NCBI GenBank assembly: GCA_903862465.1
Contig: CAIOYH010000140.1
Span: forward strand, 1 to 42,810
Direction: 5' to 3'
From: an uncultured bacterium
GTDB lineage: Bacteria > Bacteroidota > Bacteroidia > Bacteroidales > CAIWKO01
DNA: 42,810 nucleotides
Under the pieces are notes generated by a model. That model saw nothing but the letters and a program-made list of their open reading frames with translations. It was not told where the DNA came from and searched no databases. Below are positions 31,519 to 41,428 of the stretch, piece after piece (position 1 is the stretch's first letter; each line of letters starts with the position of its first letter). A program made the translations under genes and the position numbers.

Positions 31519-33870
31519 ATGAAAATTCGTATCCTTTTTTTATTAATGCTCGCTATCAGCTTGCGGGTGGGAGCTCAAAACCAAATCGTTTTCCAAAGCG
31601 ACCAAAGCAAATCTTATCTGTTGAGTTTCGCTAACACCAACGACGAAAGTCAGCGCATCATCAACGAAATGCTCGAAGCCATCGCCAAACATATTCCCAA
31701 GCCTGTGTTTCAAACCAAAGTTACCTTCACCGTTGACGAAAGCGTGAAAATCACCCGCGACGGCAAGCTGCTCACCATCTATGTGGATCATCAAAACATC
31801 AAAATGGATGGCGATGTGTTCCTCAATGGTTTCGCCATGAACGCGGTGTTGCTGCCTGCCAAATATGAATTCGTTGCCCGCCTGAGCCGCAAAAACGGTC
31901 CCCTCTTGGCTGATTTCACCCCGCCCAAAGCCGATTTCAAAATCCCGTTCAATGAAGTGATGCTGCAATTCACCGACACCCTGCCGCAAAACAATTATAA
32001 ATTCGACATCACCTCCACCAAATTCTCCTACGACCGCGAATCCCTTCAACGTTTCCGCGAACGTATGGGATATATTGACCAATATTTCGCTGCCGATGTG
32101 GATTTGAGCAACATCAACCGCCAACTCTCCGACATCAACCCCAACGGCATTGACGCCATGGATATCACCCAAGCTTCGCTCAATGCGATGAAAATTCGCA
32201 TTGACCAAATTGAAGATGCAGGCTTTTGGCGCGAATTGCACATCGAAAACCACGACGCCCTGAAGTTGAAATTCAAATTGCACGAAGTTCGCGAACGTTT
32301 TGATGACATTCAAAGGCAAGCGAGCCACACCCTTTCTATCATCTATCAATTGTTTTATGACCGCGGCGAAGATTTCTACAACAATAAAAGAACGATGGAA
32401 GCCAAAACGGCTTTCGAGAAATCGTTGTTTTACAATCCGAACTTTGCCCCGGCACAATATTATGTGGCACGCATCGCCTTCGAGAGTAACAAAACCGACG
32501 AAGCCAAGCAACAAATCAAAAAGCTTTTTGGTTTCAGAAACATGGACGACTACACCCTGCAATCTGCCAAACGTCTTGCCAATGCCATCGAATGGACCGA
32601 CATGAACATCGCCGACGGTTTGTTGACCAACAGGCAATATGCCGATGCGCTGACTGCCGTTGCCAAAGCAGAAAGCTTTTGCCGTAGCCTGCCCAACTAT
32701 GCCTGCAACGACACCATCGAACTGATTCGAAGCAGTTGCCATCAAGGCATCTATTCCGACAAAGTGAAAGCCGCCGACAATCTTTTCGAACAAAGACGCT
32801 TTAGCGAAGCCGAAACCGCTGTGGACAATGCCCTTCAATATCAGCAGAAATACGCCAACTATATTCGCGCCAATGAGGCTGCCATGGATATCAAAGAAAA
32901 GATACGCATTGCGCAATATGCCGACGCCATTCAAAAGGGCAAAGATGAAATGGCATTGAAAAACTATCGCGCTGCCTTTGCCGATTTCAACAAAGCCAAA
33001 GGGATAGAAGACCAATATCCTGTAACGAAAAATAAGCTGCTGCCCGATTTGATAAAGAAATCCAAAGCGGAGGTGTTGCTGTTGGATGTGGCTGATGCCG
33101 AAAATGCGGTTAAGGCAAACAACCTGACCAATGCCCGCACCATACTGCGGCAGGTGATGGACGACCAAAGCACCTATAGCCTTTATGACAATGCCAAACT
33201 AACGCAGCGTATTGATGCCTTGAAAAAATCTATCTTAAGCCAAGAATGTGACAACGCCCAACGGGATTACGACTCGAAAGTTGCAGCAGCATCCCGTGCA
33301 GAAAACGAGAAAAGTTATGTGGCGGCAGATGATAGCTACAGCCAAGCCTTGCAAACCATAGACAGAAATCCCGATTGCGGCATAAACAGCAACAGCGCCC
33401 GCACCGGAAAACTAAATGTGGAAAAACCGGCTTCCTACCAACGACAGTTCAATCAATGTAACGACATGGTGAAGAATTTTAATTACCTTGGTGCCATCGA
33501 AGCTTATAAAAAGTTAGGCGATTACTTCACGACAAATACGATGTCGAGCTTTGGATTCACCTATCAGCCTTTACATTTATATATAGCTTCTTTCGAACCG
33601 GGTTTCGCGCTGAGCGGAATGAGCTATTTTACCAATGCTGCCGATTTGGAACATGCCATGTATTTGATGAAGTTAGTGCGCCAACGCAGCATGAAGAAAG
33701 AAGCCACCAAATTTCAACAAATGGAATTGGCGCGTGCCTTAGCCATCAACGATTACAAAACCAATCCGGGCTTCGATGCCAAACTAAAAGTGAGCGAATA
33801 TACTTTGGGTGATAAGTGGTATAGCTATTTCTCGAGTGAATATCTGAAGCAGGTGAAGAAGTTTAAGTAA
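31519..33870 (+). CDS. Large exported TPR-like protein
   Basis: 783 residues. Signal peptide (1-19, ending VGAQ). Residues 20-170 are beta-rich (TKVTFTVDESVKITRDGKLLTIYVDHQNI, FLNGFAMNAVLLPAKYEFVARL). From about residue 175 onward the protein is helical, with TPR-type pairs such as AKTAFEKSLFYNPNFAPAQYYVARIAFESNKTDEAKQQI, YADALTAVAKAESF and QRRFSEAETAVDNALQY. It is probably a periplasmic or surface scaffold; I know no function. Its codons are C-rich (GCC, AAC, ATC), unlike the T/A-rich PstS-like operon. A terminator includes its stop codon. Confidence 0.85.
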   Translation: MKIRILFLLMLAISLRVGAQNQIVFQSDQSKSYLLSFANTNDESQRIINEMLEAIAKHIPKPVFQTKVTFTVDESVKITRDGKLLTIYVDHQNIKMDGDVFLNGFAMNAVLLPAKYEFVARLSRKNGPLLADFTPPKADFKIPFNEVMLQFTDTLPQNNYKFDITSTKFSYDRESLQRFRERMGYIDQYFAADVDLSNINRQLSDINPNGIDAMDITQASLNAMKIRIDQIEDAGFWRELHIENHDALKLKFKLHEVRERFDDIQRQASHTLSIIYQLFYDRGEDFYNNKRTMEAKTAFEKSLFYNPNFAPAQYYVARIAFESNKTDEAKQQIKKLFGFRNMDDYTLQSAKRLANAIEWTDMNIADGLLTNRQYADALTAVAKAESFCRSLPNYACNDTIELIRSSCHQGIYSDKVKAADNLFEQRRFSEAETAVDNALQYQQKYANYIRANEAAMDIKEKIRIAQYADAIQKGKDEMALKNYRAAFADFNKAKGIEDQYPVTKNKLLPDLIKKSKAEVLLLDVADAENAVKANNLTNARTILRQVMDDQSTYSLYDNAKLTQRIDALKKSILSQECDNAQRDYDSKVAAASRAENEKSYVAADDSYSQALQTIDRNPDCGINSNSARTGKLNVEKPASYQRQFNQCNDMVKNFNYLGAIEAYKKLGDYFTTNTMSSFGFTYQPLHLYIASFEPGFALSGMSYFTNAADLEHAMYLMKLVRQRSMKKEATKFQQMELARALAINDYKTNPGFDAKLKVSEYTLGDKWYSYFSSEYLKQVKKFK

Positions 33871-33910
33871 TATTTTCCGCGCCGAAGAAAAATATTATTT
33901 CGTGTTTTTC
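33868..33910 (+). terminator. Terminator after the 31519 gene
   Basis: TAATATTTT (33868-33876) pairs with AAAATATTA (33889-33897) around CCGCGCCGAAGA, followed by TTTCGTGTTTTTCTTTTTT. The first TAA is the stop codon. Confidence 0.65.
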
Positions 33911-33932
33911 TTTTTTGTTATACTTTAAAATA

Positions 33933-33940
33933 TACTTTTG
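33933..33940 (+). promoter_or_regulatory. -7 promoter box of the PLP lyase gene
   Basis: TACTTTTG, exact, followed by CAG; 18 bp before ATG 33958, so the leader is very short. I see no riboswitch in the 87 bp spacer. Confidence 0.55.
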
Positions 33941-33957
33941 CAGAAAAATATATTTTA

Positions 33958-35139
33958 ATGAAAAAAGATAATTTACGATTCAGCTCCAAACTCATTCATG
34001 CAGGAGATCACAAAGACCAATATGGAAGTGCCATAGTTCCGATTTACCAAACCTCCACCTTTTCTTTCGAAAGTGCTGACCACGGTGCCAAATGTTTTTC
34101 GGGCGAAGCCGAAGGTTATATTTACACCCGCATTGCCAATCCCACAATCCGAGCACTTGAAAAAGCTGTTGCTTCCTTAGAAAATGGGTATGATGGCATC
34201 GCTACTTCATCGGGCATGGGTGCTGTTAGTACCATTTATATGGCGTTGTTGTCGAATGGTGCTCACATTGTTAGCCACAATGCTATTTACGGTCCCGCAC
34301 GAGGTATCATCGAAACCATCTTCCCGAAGTTCGGCATTGAATCAACCTATATTGATGCTTCCAAGCTTGAAAATATTGAGAAAGCGATTAAGCCCAACAC
34401 CAAGATGCTCTATATTGAAACCCCTGCGAATCCAACGATGGATATCATTGACATAAAAGCCGCAGCAGAAATTGCGCACAAACATGGCATACCTTTAGTG
34501 GTTGACAATACGTTTTGCAGTCCCTATTTGCAGCGTCCTTTGGATTTAGGTGCGGATATCGTGCTTCATTCTATGACAAAATTCATCAACGGACATGCTG
34601 ATATTGTTGGAGGCATCATCGTAACTAAGGAAAAAGACTATTATGATAAACTTCGTCCTGTCATGATTAATTTAGGGTTCAATATTGACCCACATCAAGC
34701 ATTTTTAGCGCATCGCGGATTGAAAACGCTTGCCGTGAGGATGGATAGAGCACAAGAAAGTTCCATCATCATCGCTGAATACTTGGAAAATCATCCGAAA
34801 GTGTCATGGGTGAAATATCCGGGATTGAAATCGCATCAGAACTATGAGTTGGGCAAGAAACAGATGGACGGTCCGGGATGTATGATAAGCTTTGAACTCA
34901 AAGGAGGACTCGATGCCGGAAAAATATTGATGGATAATGTGCAATTAGCCTTGTTAGCCGTATCATTGGGAGGCGTAGAGACATTGATACAACATCCTGC
35001 TTCCATGACACATTCCAAAATATCCAAAGAACATCGCGAAAAAGCAGGAATCACCGATGGCTTGGTTCGTTTCTCCGTGGGAATCGAAGATGTGAACGAC
35101 ATCATGGAAGACATAGAACAGGCTTTACAAATGATTTAA
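33958..35139 (+). CDS. Cys/Met-metabolism PLP enzyme, methionine gamma-lyase-like
   Basis: 393 residues, full length. PLP-dependent trans-sulfuration family: Lys208 in SMTKFINGHADIVGG forms the Schiff base, Asp183 in VVDNTF contacts the pyridine nitrogen, and Tyr57/Arg59 (YTRIANPT) bind phosphate from the partner subunit. LGGVETLIQHPASMTHS and LVRFSVGIED are family signatures. Overall it looks most like methionine gamma-lyase (Met to methanethiol, 2-oxobutyrate and ammonia). However, the active-site Cys typical of that enzyme is Pro113 here (AIYGPARG), so cystathionine or O-acetylhomoserine chemistry is also possible. Single-gene unit. Confidence 0.88.
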   Translation: MKKDNLRFSSKLIHAGDHKDQYGSAIVPIYQTSTFSFESADHGAKCFSGEAEGYIYTRIANPTIRALEKAVASLENGYDGIATSSGMGAVSTIYMALLSNGAHIVSHNAIYGPARGIIETIFPKFGIESTYIDASKLENIEKAIKPNTKMLYIETPANPTMDIIDIKAAAEIAHKHGIPLVVDNTFCSPYLQRPLDLGADIVLHSMTKFINGHADIVGGIIVTKEKDYYDKLRPVMINLGFNIDPHQAFLAHRGLKTLAVRMDRAQESSIIIAEYLENHPKVSWVKYPGLKSHQNYELGKKQMDGPGCMISFELKGGLDAGKILMDNVQLALLAVSLGGVETLIQHPASMTHSKISKEHREKAGITDGLVRFSVGIEDVNDIMEDIEQALQMI

Positions 35140-35250
35140 AACCCATTGCACCGTGCATATTCTTGTGAAATAAAAACAAGGAAATGCATGCTATATATCA
35201 TAATCGTGTAATGTTTTTTAAAAAAGTGTAATACCTATTCAAATTATTTT

Positions 35251-35258
35251 TATTTTTG
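35251..35258 (+). promoter_or_regulatory. -7 promoter box of the DUF349 gene
   Basis: TATTTTTG followed by CA, exact; 76 bp before ATG 35334. The spacer before it (35140-35250) has an imperfect hairpin, GCATATTCTTGT facing ACAAGGAAATGC, but no T-run. Confidence 0.5.
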
Positions 35259-35333
35259 CAAACTATTTAGAAATGTAACCTTCTTTACCGTTTCTGTAAA
35301 AAGTCATGGTACTGCTAATTTAATTTATTTATT

Positions 35334-37865
35334 ATGAACGACCAACTCAATCAGAATCCTTTGGAAAACGAAGAAACAAGTAAGGATGAGAACTCCGTAT
35401 CGGAAGATACACATGCAATTGAAACCGAAACTATCGCTGAAATTTCCGGCAACGTTGAAATGAACGCGACAGAACCAAATCGTGAAGAAGAAAATATTCA
35501 TGCGTTTGAAGACAACACTGTTGTTGAACCTACTGACACCCTCGAAACCGTATCAACGGAAGAAATCGTGGCAACGGAAGACACTCCAATCACGAAAGTG
35601 GAAGATGTCGTCGAAGGAACAGGGATTATTGAGACAAAATTGGCAGAAGCCAACGCTGTTGTTGAAGAAATTCCTGTTATCGAAGCAGAAACAGCAATCG
35701 AAACCGAAGATGTTACCGCTTCAGATGTGGTAACAGAAACAGTTTCTGATATTACGGAAGCTATAGAAGCCGTAGTGGAAGAAGTAACGACTGTTGTAGA
35801 AGAAATTCCCGCAGTGGAAACAGCAGTAGTGGCTGAAGTAACGGAAACTGTTGAAGCCGTGGTGGAAGAAACTACCGGTACGGTAGAAGAAATCCATGAG
35901 GTGGTAGCAGAAGCTATCGTTGAAGTTCCCGAAATGGTGGAAGCCGCATCTGTAGAAGTTGCAAAAGAAATGGAAACGGTGGTTGCTGAAACAGCAGCAG
36001 ACGTTGCATCAGAAATTAAGGAAGAAGCAGAACCGATACAGGCTGATATAAAAGAACTCGTTGAGCATGTTGGCGACGAAAGCCATGAATTGCTTTCAGC
36101 GCATGACTTTATTGCAGAAGAAGAAGAGCATGAATTGGAAATTGAGCACATCCTTGATTTCACCGTTTTATCGAAAGAAGAATTAATTCTGAATCTAGAA
36201 GAACTAGTAAGAAATGATTCTATCGCAAAGATAAAAGCTATGGTGTCGGGTATCAAAGTTTCCTATTTAAACAAGATAAAAGAAGAGAAACAAGCCCATT
36301 TAGAAAAATATTTAGAAGACGGCGGCACGAAAGAAGAGTATGTCCCCATTGTTGACTCGATGGAAGAACGCTTCAAGGCTGCTTTTGATGTTTATAAAGA
36401 GAAAAAGACTAAAGACGATCACGAGCAAGACAAACAAAAGACGCATAATCTTCAACTGAAGAAACAAATTCTAGAGGAAATCAAAGTGTTGGTTAACTCA
36501 GAGGAGTCGTTGAAAAAAACTTATGATGATTTCAAACTCTTACAAGATAAGTGGAAACAAATAGGTATGGTTCCACGCAACGAGATCGAAGGTTTGTGGA
36601 ACAACTATCATTTCTTGGTTGAGGAGTTCTTTAAAAAGGTAAAAATAAATAAAGAACTAAAAGATTTAGACCTGAAAAAGAACTTAGAACTAAAAGTTCT
36701 GTTGTGCGAAAAGACGGAAGAGCTCCTCATGGAGAAGAGTATTGCTAAATCCTTTAAGTTGCTTCAGAAATATCATGAAGATTGGAAAGAGATTGGACCT
36801 GTCATGCTCGACAAAAAGGATGAGATATGGGAGCGCTTCAAGAATGTCTCGGACAAAATCAATTCGCAACGCAAGGAGTACTATGATAAGATGAGCGGAG
36901 AGCAAGACACCAACCTTTTAGCGAAGACTGCTTTGTGCGAAAAGATAGAAGAGATCAACGGAGTGGAGATTACCACGGCAGAAGACTGGACGAAGAAAAC
37001 AGATGAGGTGTTGGAGTTGCAAAAACTATGGGATTCTATCGGAAGAGCGCCTGTTAAGTTCCACGACCTTATTTGGGAAAGATTCCGGGGGGCGGTTAAT
37101 ATATTTTTCGAAACCAAAAAGGAACACTTTGGTGGTTTGAAAGACGAACAAACCAACAACTATAATTTAAAACTCGATATTTGTGTACAAGTAGAAGGTA
37201 TGGCAAACAGTACCACTTGGAAACAGACAACAGCAGACATTTTGAAGTTGCAACAGGATTGGAAAACTATAGGACCGGTACCCAAACGTTATGCCGACAA
37301 GATTTGGAGACGTTTTCGGGCTGCTTGCGATGTATATTTCAAGAACAAATCTGCTTATTTCTCAAACATCAATGGGATCGAAAAAGAAAATCTGAAGAAA
37401 AAAGAAGAACTCTTGGAACGCATCGGCACTTACGTTGTTTCTGAGGATAAAAGTGAAAATCTCAACTCCCTGAAAAGTATTCAAAGAGAATGGATGGAGA
37501 TAGGACACGTGCCCATAGAGCATAAAGATAGGCTTCAGGGTTTGTATCGCACGGCAATTAATAGTTTGATGGATCGTTTGAAACTATCTTCCTCAGAAGT
37601 TAGTACGATGAACTATAAGACTAGGATAGAAACCATCCAAAATTCGCCCGACGCGGGAAGATTCATTTCAAAAGAACGCGTTCAAATGGAAGGCAGGATT
37701 ACCATGTTGGCAAACGACATCAAATTATGGGAAAATAACATAGGTTTCTTAGCATCGTCCAAAAAAGCAAGTATTTTGAAAGATGAGTTCGAGAAAAAGA
37801 TTCAGGAATCAAAACAGGAATTAGCCTTGTTGGAAGCCAAATTAAAGCTTCTCGCTAAACAATAA
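35334..37865 (+). CDS. DUF349-repeat protein with long acidic N-terminus
   Basis: 843 residues. About the first 285 are very acidic and low in complexity, built from VEE/EETV/EAV-like words, and probably disordered. Then follow five DUF349 repeats, each with a W-x-x-IG core: DKWKQIGMVPRNEIEGLW, DWKEIGPVMLDKKDEIWERF, LWDSIGRAPVKFHDLIWERF, DWKTIGPVPKRYADKIWRRF and EWMEIGHVPIEHKDRLQGLY. The end is a coiled coil (ESKQELALLEAKLKLL). The function of DUF349 is not known to me; the repeats are helical and may bind nucleic acid or ribosomes. Promoter and terminator mark a single-gene unit just before the suf operon. Confidence 0.93.
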   Translation: MNDQLNQNPLENEETSKDENSVSEDTHAIETETIAEISGNVEMNATEPNREEENIHAFEDNTVVEPTDTLETVSTEEIVATEDTPITKVEDVVEGTGIIETKLAEANAVVEEIPVIEAETAIETEDVTASDVVTETVSDITEAIEAVVEEVTTVVEEIPAVETAVVAEVTETVEAVVEETTGTVEEIHEVVAEAIVEVPEMVEAASVEVAKEMETVVAETAADVASEIKEEAEPIQADIKELVEHVGDESHELLSAHDFIAEEEEHELEIEHILDFTVLSKEELILNLEELVRNDSIAKIKAMVSGIKVSYLNKIKEEKQAHLEKYLEDGGTKEEYVPIVDSMEERFKAAFDVYKEKKTKDDHEQDKQKTHNLQLKKQILEEIKVLVNSEESLKKTYDDFKLLQDKWKQIGMVPRNEIEGLWNNYHFLVEEFFKKVKINKELKDLDLKKNLELKVLLCEKTEELLMEKSIAKSFKLLQKYHEDWKEIGPVMLDKKDEIWERFKNVSDKINSQRKEYYDKMSGEQDTNLLAKTALCEKIEEINGVEITTAEDWTKKTDEVLELQKLWDSIGRAPVKFHDLIWERFRGAVNIFFETKKEHFGGLKDEQTNNYNLKLDICVQVEGMANSTTWKQTTADILKLQQDWKTIGPVPKRYADKIWRRFRAACDVYFKNKSAYFSNINGIEKENLKKKEELLERIGTYVVSEDKSENLNSLKSIQREWMEIGHVPIEHKDRLQGLYRTAINSLMDRLKLSSSEVSTMNYKTRIETIQNSPDAGRFISKERVQMEGRITMLANDIKLWENNIGFLASSKKASILKDEFEKKIQESKQELALLEAKLKLLAKQ

Positions 37866-37880
37866 TATCACAGAAGAAAA

Positions 37881-37907
37881 ACCGTTGACTATCAACGGTT
37901 TTTTTTT
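37881..37907 (+). terminator. Terminator between the DUF349 gene and suf
   Basis: ACCGTTGA-CTA-TCAACGGT, an 8 bp perfect stem with a three-base loop, followed by nine T. It separates suf transcription from the upstream gene. Confidence 0.92.
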
Positions 37908-37957
37908 GTCAAGATATTTTCTTTTGATTCATTTTAAATAAGCTAAAAATAATTTCG

Positions 37958-37965
37958 TAATTTTG
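37958..37965 (+). promoter_or_regulatory. -7 promoter box of the suf operon
   Basis: TAATTTTG followed by CAG, exact; 60 bp before sufC. No IscR- or Fur-type palindrome was recognised in the leader. Confidence 0.6.
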
Positions 37966-38024
37966 CAGTTTTACTGAAAAACAAAGAATACACGCATATC
38001 ATTTAAACAGATAAACAAAAAACT

Positions 38025-38786
38025 ATGTCGCTTCTCGAAATAAAGAATTTAAAGGTTTCTATAAATAATAAAAAGATTATCAAAGGTCTGAATTTGACTG
38101 TAAATGCTAGCGAAGTGCATGCTATCATGGGACCTAACGGCACCGGAAAAAGCACCTTGGCATCCGTCATCGCAGGCAGGGACGTTTTCACGGTTACAGA
38201 CGGATCTATACATTACAAAGACAAGGATTTATTAAGCATGGCGGTGGAAGACCGTTCACGTGAGGGCATTTTTCTCGGATTTCAATATCCTGTGGAGATA
38301 CCCGGGGTGAGTATGACTAATTTTATGAAGACTGCCGTGGACGAACATCGCAAATACAATCATTTGCCGGCACTCACCGCGGTTGAATTCCTGAGATTAA
38401 TGGATGAAAAGAAAAAGATGGTGGAAATTCAATCCAACTTAACCAATCGTTCGGTGAATGAGGGTTTCAGCGGGGGCGAAAAAAAGCGTAACGAGATATT
38501 TCAAATGGCAATGTTGGAGCCCACTTTGGCAATTTTGGACGAAACCGATTCAGGTTTGGACATAGATGCTCTGAAAATTGTGGCTAATGGTGTCAATAAG
38601 TTGCGTCGCGCTGATAACGCCTTTATCGTGATAACACATTATCAACGTTTGTTGGATTATATCGTTCCCGATTTCGTGCATGTGTTGTTCGAAGGCAGAA
38701 TTGTGAAATCGGGCGGAAAAGAATTGGCTTACGAATTGGAATCCAAAGGCTACGATTGGATTAAACAGGAACTAGAAAATCAATAA
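38025..38786 (+). CDS. sufC: Fe-S assembly ATPase SufC
   Basis: 253 residues. ABC-type ATPase of the SufBCD scaffold complex, cytosolic. Walker A GPNGTGKST (36-44), Q-loop region FLGFQYPVEIPGVSM, signature FSGGEKKRNEI (the SufC form of the ABC signature), Walker B LAILDETDSGLD, and switch His in VITHYQRLL. First gene of the operon. In most Bacteroidota sufB precedes it; here a terminated DUF349 gene does. Confidence 0.97.
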   Translation: MSLLEIKNLKVSINNKKIIKGLNLTVNASEVHAIMGPNGTGKSTLASVIAGRDVFTVTDGSIHYKDKDLLSMAVEDRSREGIFLGFQYPVEIPGVSMTNFMKTAVDEHRKYNHLPALTAVEFLRLMDEKKKMVEIQSNLTNRSVNEGFSGGEKKRNEIFQMAMLEPTLAILDETDSGLDIDALKIVANGVNKLRRADNAFIVITHYQRLLDYIVPDFVHVLFEGRIVKSGGKELAYELESKGYDWIKQELENQ

Positions 38787-38790
38787 TACC

Positions 38791-40197
38791 ATGAAAGCAA
38801 TCGCTATAGTTCCTGAAAAAGAAAAAATCATCCGCTTGTTTGAAGAAAACAAAGCCGATATTTGCAGGAACGACTCACCCTATTTGACAGCATTGCGCTT
38901 GGAAGCCCTGAAAAGCTTCGCGTTAGCAGGTTATCCAACTCAAGAATTGGAGGAATGGCGCTCAACCAACCTGCAAGATGCCTTGGCAGAAGAATATAAC
39001 TTCTATTTCACCCCTTCGGAGGACGATGTGGACGTGAGAGAGATATTTCGTTGCGAGATACATAACTTCGAAACCTATTTATTCTCCCAACTGAACGGTT
39101 GGTACGTCTATAAACAAGCTCCCGTCACCCAATTGCCCAATGGCGTTATCGTTGGCAGCATGGCGGAGGTGTTTCGCACCCATCCCGAGCTCGTTTTAGA
39201 ACATTATGGCAAGTACGCCGACGTGGAAAACAACGGTTTCATAGCACTCAACACTATGTTTGCTCAAGACGGTATCTTTATTTATGTGCCCGACAACATC
39301 GTGGTGGAGAAACCTATCCAAATTGTAAATATTGTCAACATATCAGAAAACATTTTCCTCCAACCACGAAATTTAATCGTGTTGGGCAAAAATGCGAAAC
39401 TCACATTGGTACATTGCGACGACTCCATCAATCATCAGAAGAGCTTTATTAATTCTATCACCGAGTTCTTTGTGGATGAAGGTGCCGAAATTGATTTTTA
39501 TAAGCTTCAAAATAAAGATTATTTGAGCAATGTTATCACGAATACCTTCTTTCATCAAAAGGAAAACTCTAAAGTGAACACGAACACCCTCACCTTTAAT
39601 GGCGGACTGATTCGTAACGAAACGCGCGTTTGTTTGTGCGGTAGGGGAGCGGATGCAAAGGTGTATGGACTCTATTTGATGGACAAAGAACAGCATATTG
39701 AGAACCAAATCTATATAAACCATGTTGCCGAAGAAACTTCGAGCTACGAAATGTTTAAGGGAATTATTGACGACAATGCTTCTGCGGTGTTCAACGGGCA
39801 TATTCAGGTGCATCGTGATGCTCAAAAGACCCAAGCCTTCCTTACGAACAAAAACATACTCCTTACGGACACGGCACACGTGAGTACGAAGCCTTTCTTA
39901 GAGATTTATGCCGACGACGTAAAGTGTTCGCATGGTGCTACAGTGGGTCAGTTGGACCCCGAAGCCCTCTTCTATTTAAAGTCTCGAGGTATTTGCGAGC
40001 GAAACGCCAAGATGTTGCTCATGTATGCCTTTGGGGCGGAAGTAGCCAACAAGATAACGATAGACGTGCTACGGAATCGGATCGACAACATGATGGTGAT
40101 GCGCCTCAAAGGGGAACTTTCCATCTGCGATCAATGTGTGGTGCACTGCAAACAGGAAGAAAAGTTGGTTTTCGATATAGATATGAGCAAATTATAA
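38791..40197 (+). CDS. sufD: Fe-S assembly scaffold protein SufD
   Basis: 468 residues, the usual length. Partner of SufB and SufC. The N-terminal helical part contains LRLEALKSFALAGYPTQELEEWRSTNL; the central beta-helix includes NNGFIALNTMFAQDGIFIYVPDNIVVEKPIQIVN. The C-terminal signature is VSTKPFLEIYADDVKCSHGATVGQLDPEALFYLKSRGI, with the conserved Cys and His of this family. It begins four bases after sufC. It is SufD and not SufB by length and by lack of the SufB-type N-terminus. Confidence 0.96.
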   Translation: MKAIAIVPEKEKIIRLFEENKADICRNDSPYLTALRLEALKSFALAGYPTQELEEWRSTNLQDALAEEYNFYFTPSEDDVDVREIFRCEIHNFETYLFSQLNGWYVYKQAPVTQLPNGVIVGSMAEVFRTHPELVLEHYGKYADVENNGFIALNTMFAQDGIFIYVPDNIVVEKPIQIVNIVNISENIFLQPRNLIVLGKNAKLTLVHCDDSINHQKSFINSITEFFVDEGAEIDFYKLQNKDYLSNVITNTFFHQKENSKVNTNTLTFNGGLIRNETRVCLCGRGADAKVYGLYLMDKEQHIENQIYINHVAEETSSYEMFKGIIDDNASAVFNGHIQVHRDAQKTQAFLTNKNILLTDTAHVSTKPFLEIYADDVKCSHGATVGQLDPEALFYLKSRGICERNAKMLLMYAFGAEVANKITIDVLRNRIDNMMVMRLKGELSICDQCVVHCKQEEKLVFDIDMSKL

Positions 40198-40201
40198 GCA
40201 C

Positions 40202-41428
40202 ATGTTGGATAAAAATACGGTTCACGATATCCGAAAGCAGTTTCCAATTCTGCACCAAACGGTTTACAACAAACCTTTGGTGTATTTCGACAACGCAGCG
40301 ACCAATCAGAAGCCGCAACGCGTCATCAATATTCTCGACACGTATTATAGCACGATAAATAGCAACATCCACCGCGGTGTACACTATCTCAGTCAGCAAG
40401 CTACCACGGCTTTCGAGGAAAGCAGGCAGGCTGTGCAAACCTTCATCAACGCCCGCCACAGTCACGAGGTTGTCTTCACGCGCGGCACCACCGAATCTAT
40501 CAATTTAATTGCAAGTTCGTTTGGCAAGAGGTACCTCGGCGCAGGCGACACGGTGCTTATCTCTGCCATGGAGCACCATTCCAATATCGTTCCGTGGCAA
40601 ATGGCATGCGCAGAACATGGCGCAACGCTCAAAGTGATACCCATTGACGAAAGCGGCAGCCTCATCCTCGATAATTTGGAACTATTGTTGGAAAACAACT
40701 GCCGTTTGGTGGCTTTGACGCATGTTTCTAACACATTGGGCACCATCAACGATATAAAAAACGTTATTGAGCGCGCACATAAGCATGATATTCCTGTTTT
40801 GATTGACGGTGCTCAAGCCGTTTCCCACATGCAAATTGATGTACAAGCCTTGGATTGCGACTTCTACTGCTTTTCCGCTCACAAAATGTATGCCCCCATG
40901 GGCATCGGCGTGCTCTACGGCAAAGAAAACCTCCTCAACGAGTTGCCTCCATACCAAGGCGGCGGCGAAATGATTAAAACCGTTACCTTCGACAAGACCA
41001 CTTTCAATGAATTGCCCTTTAAGTTCGAAGCCGGCACCCCAAATGTTGGCGACGCGTTGGCGTTGAAGGAAGCTATTGCCTTTATGAATGAAATCGGGCT
41101 CGATGCCATTCGCAATTACGAGGATTTTTTGTTGGAATATGCCACTAAGAAACTCACGGCTATTGACGGCGTGAAAATTTATGGCACCGCCCACGAAAAA
41201 GCTGCCGTAATTTCTTTCCTCTTGGGAAACATACATCCTTATGATGCCGGAATAATTCTCGACAAGCTCGGTATCGCTGTCAGAACCGGGCATCATTGTA
41301 CGCAACCGCTCATGGATTTTTATAAGATCCCCGGAACAATTCGCGCATCGTTTGCGCTCTATAACACAACCGACGAAATTGACGCTTTTGTGGATGCCCT
41401 CCACAAAGTAAACCTAATGTTTGGATAA
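40202..41428 (+). CDS. sufS: Cysteine desulfurase SufS
   Basis: 408 residues. Group II PLP cysteine desulfurase: Lys in CFSAHKMYAPMGIGVLYG holds PLP, and Cys in RTGHHCTQPLM takes the persulfide. Also seen: VYFDNAATNQKPQRV, EVVFTRGTTESINL, EHHSNIVPWQ and YQGGGEMI. It supplies sulfur for clusters and passes it to SufE. It starts four bases after sufD; its TAA stop overlaps the next ATG by one base (TAATG). Confidence 0.97.
   Translation: MLDKNTVHDIRKQFPILHQTVYNKPLVYFDNAATNQKPQRVINILDTYYSTINSNIHRGVHYLSQQATTAFEESRQAVQTFINARHSHEVVFTRGTTESINLIASSFGKRYLGAGDTVLISAMEHHSNIVPWQMACAEHGATLKVIPIDESGSLILDNLELLLENNCRLVALTHVSNTLGTINDIKNVIERAHKHDIPVLIDGAQAVSHMQIDVQALDCDFYCFSAHKMYAPMGIGVLYGKENLLNELPPYQGGGEMIKTVTFDKTTFNELPFKFEAGTPNVGDALALKEAIAFMNEIGLDAIRNYEDFLLEYATKKLTAIDGVKIYGTAHEKAAVISFLLGNIHPYDAGIILDKLGIAVRTGHHCTQPLMDFYKIPGTIRASFALYNTTDEIDAFVDALHKVNLMFG

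Noticed and set aside
31543-33168. 541-codon minus-strand frame opposite the TPR-like gene
   Set aside because: The plus-strand gene has promoter, signal peptide and terminator. The minus frame is a codon-bias shadow without motifs.
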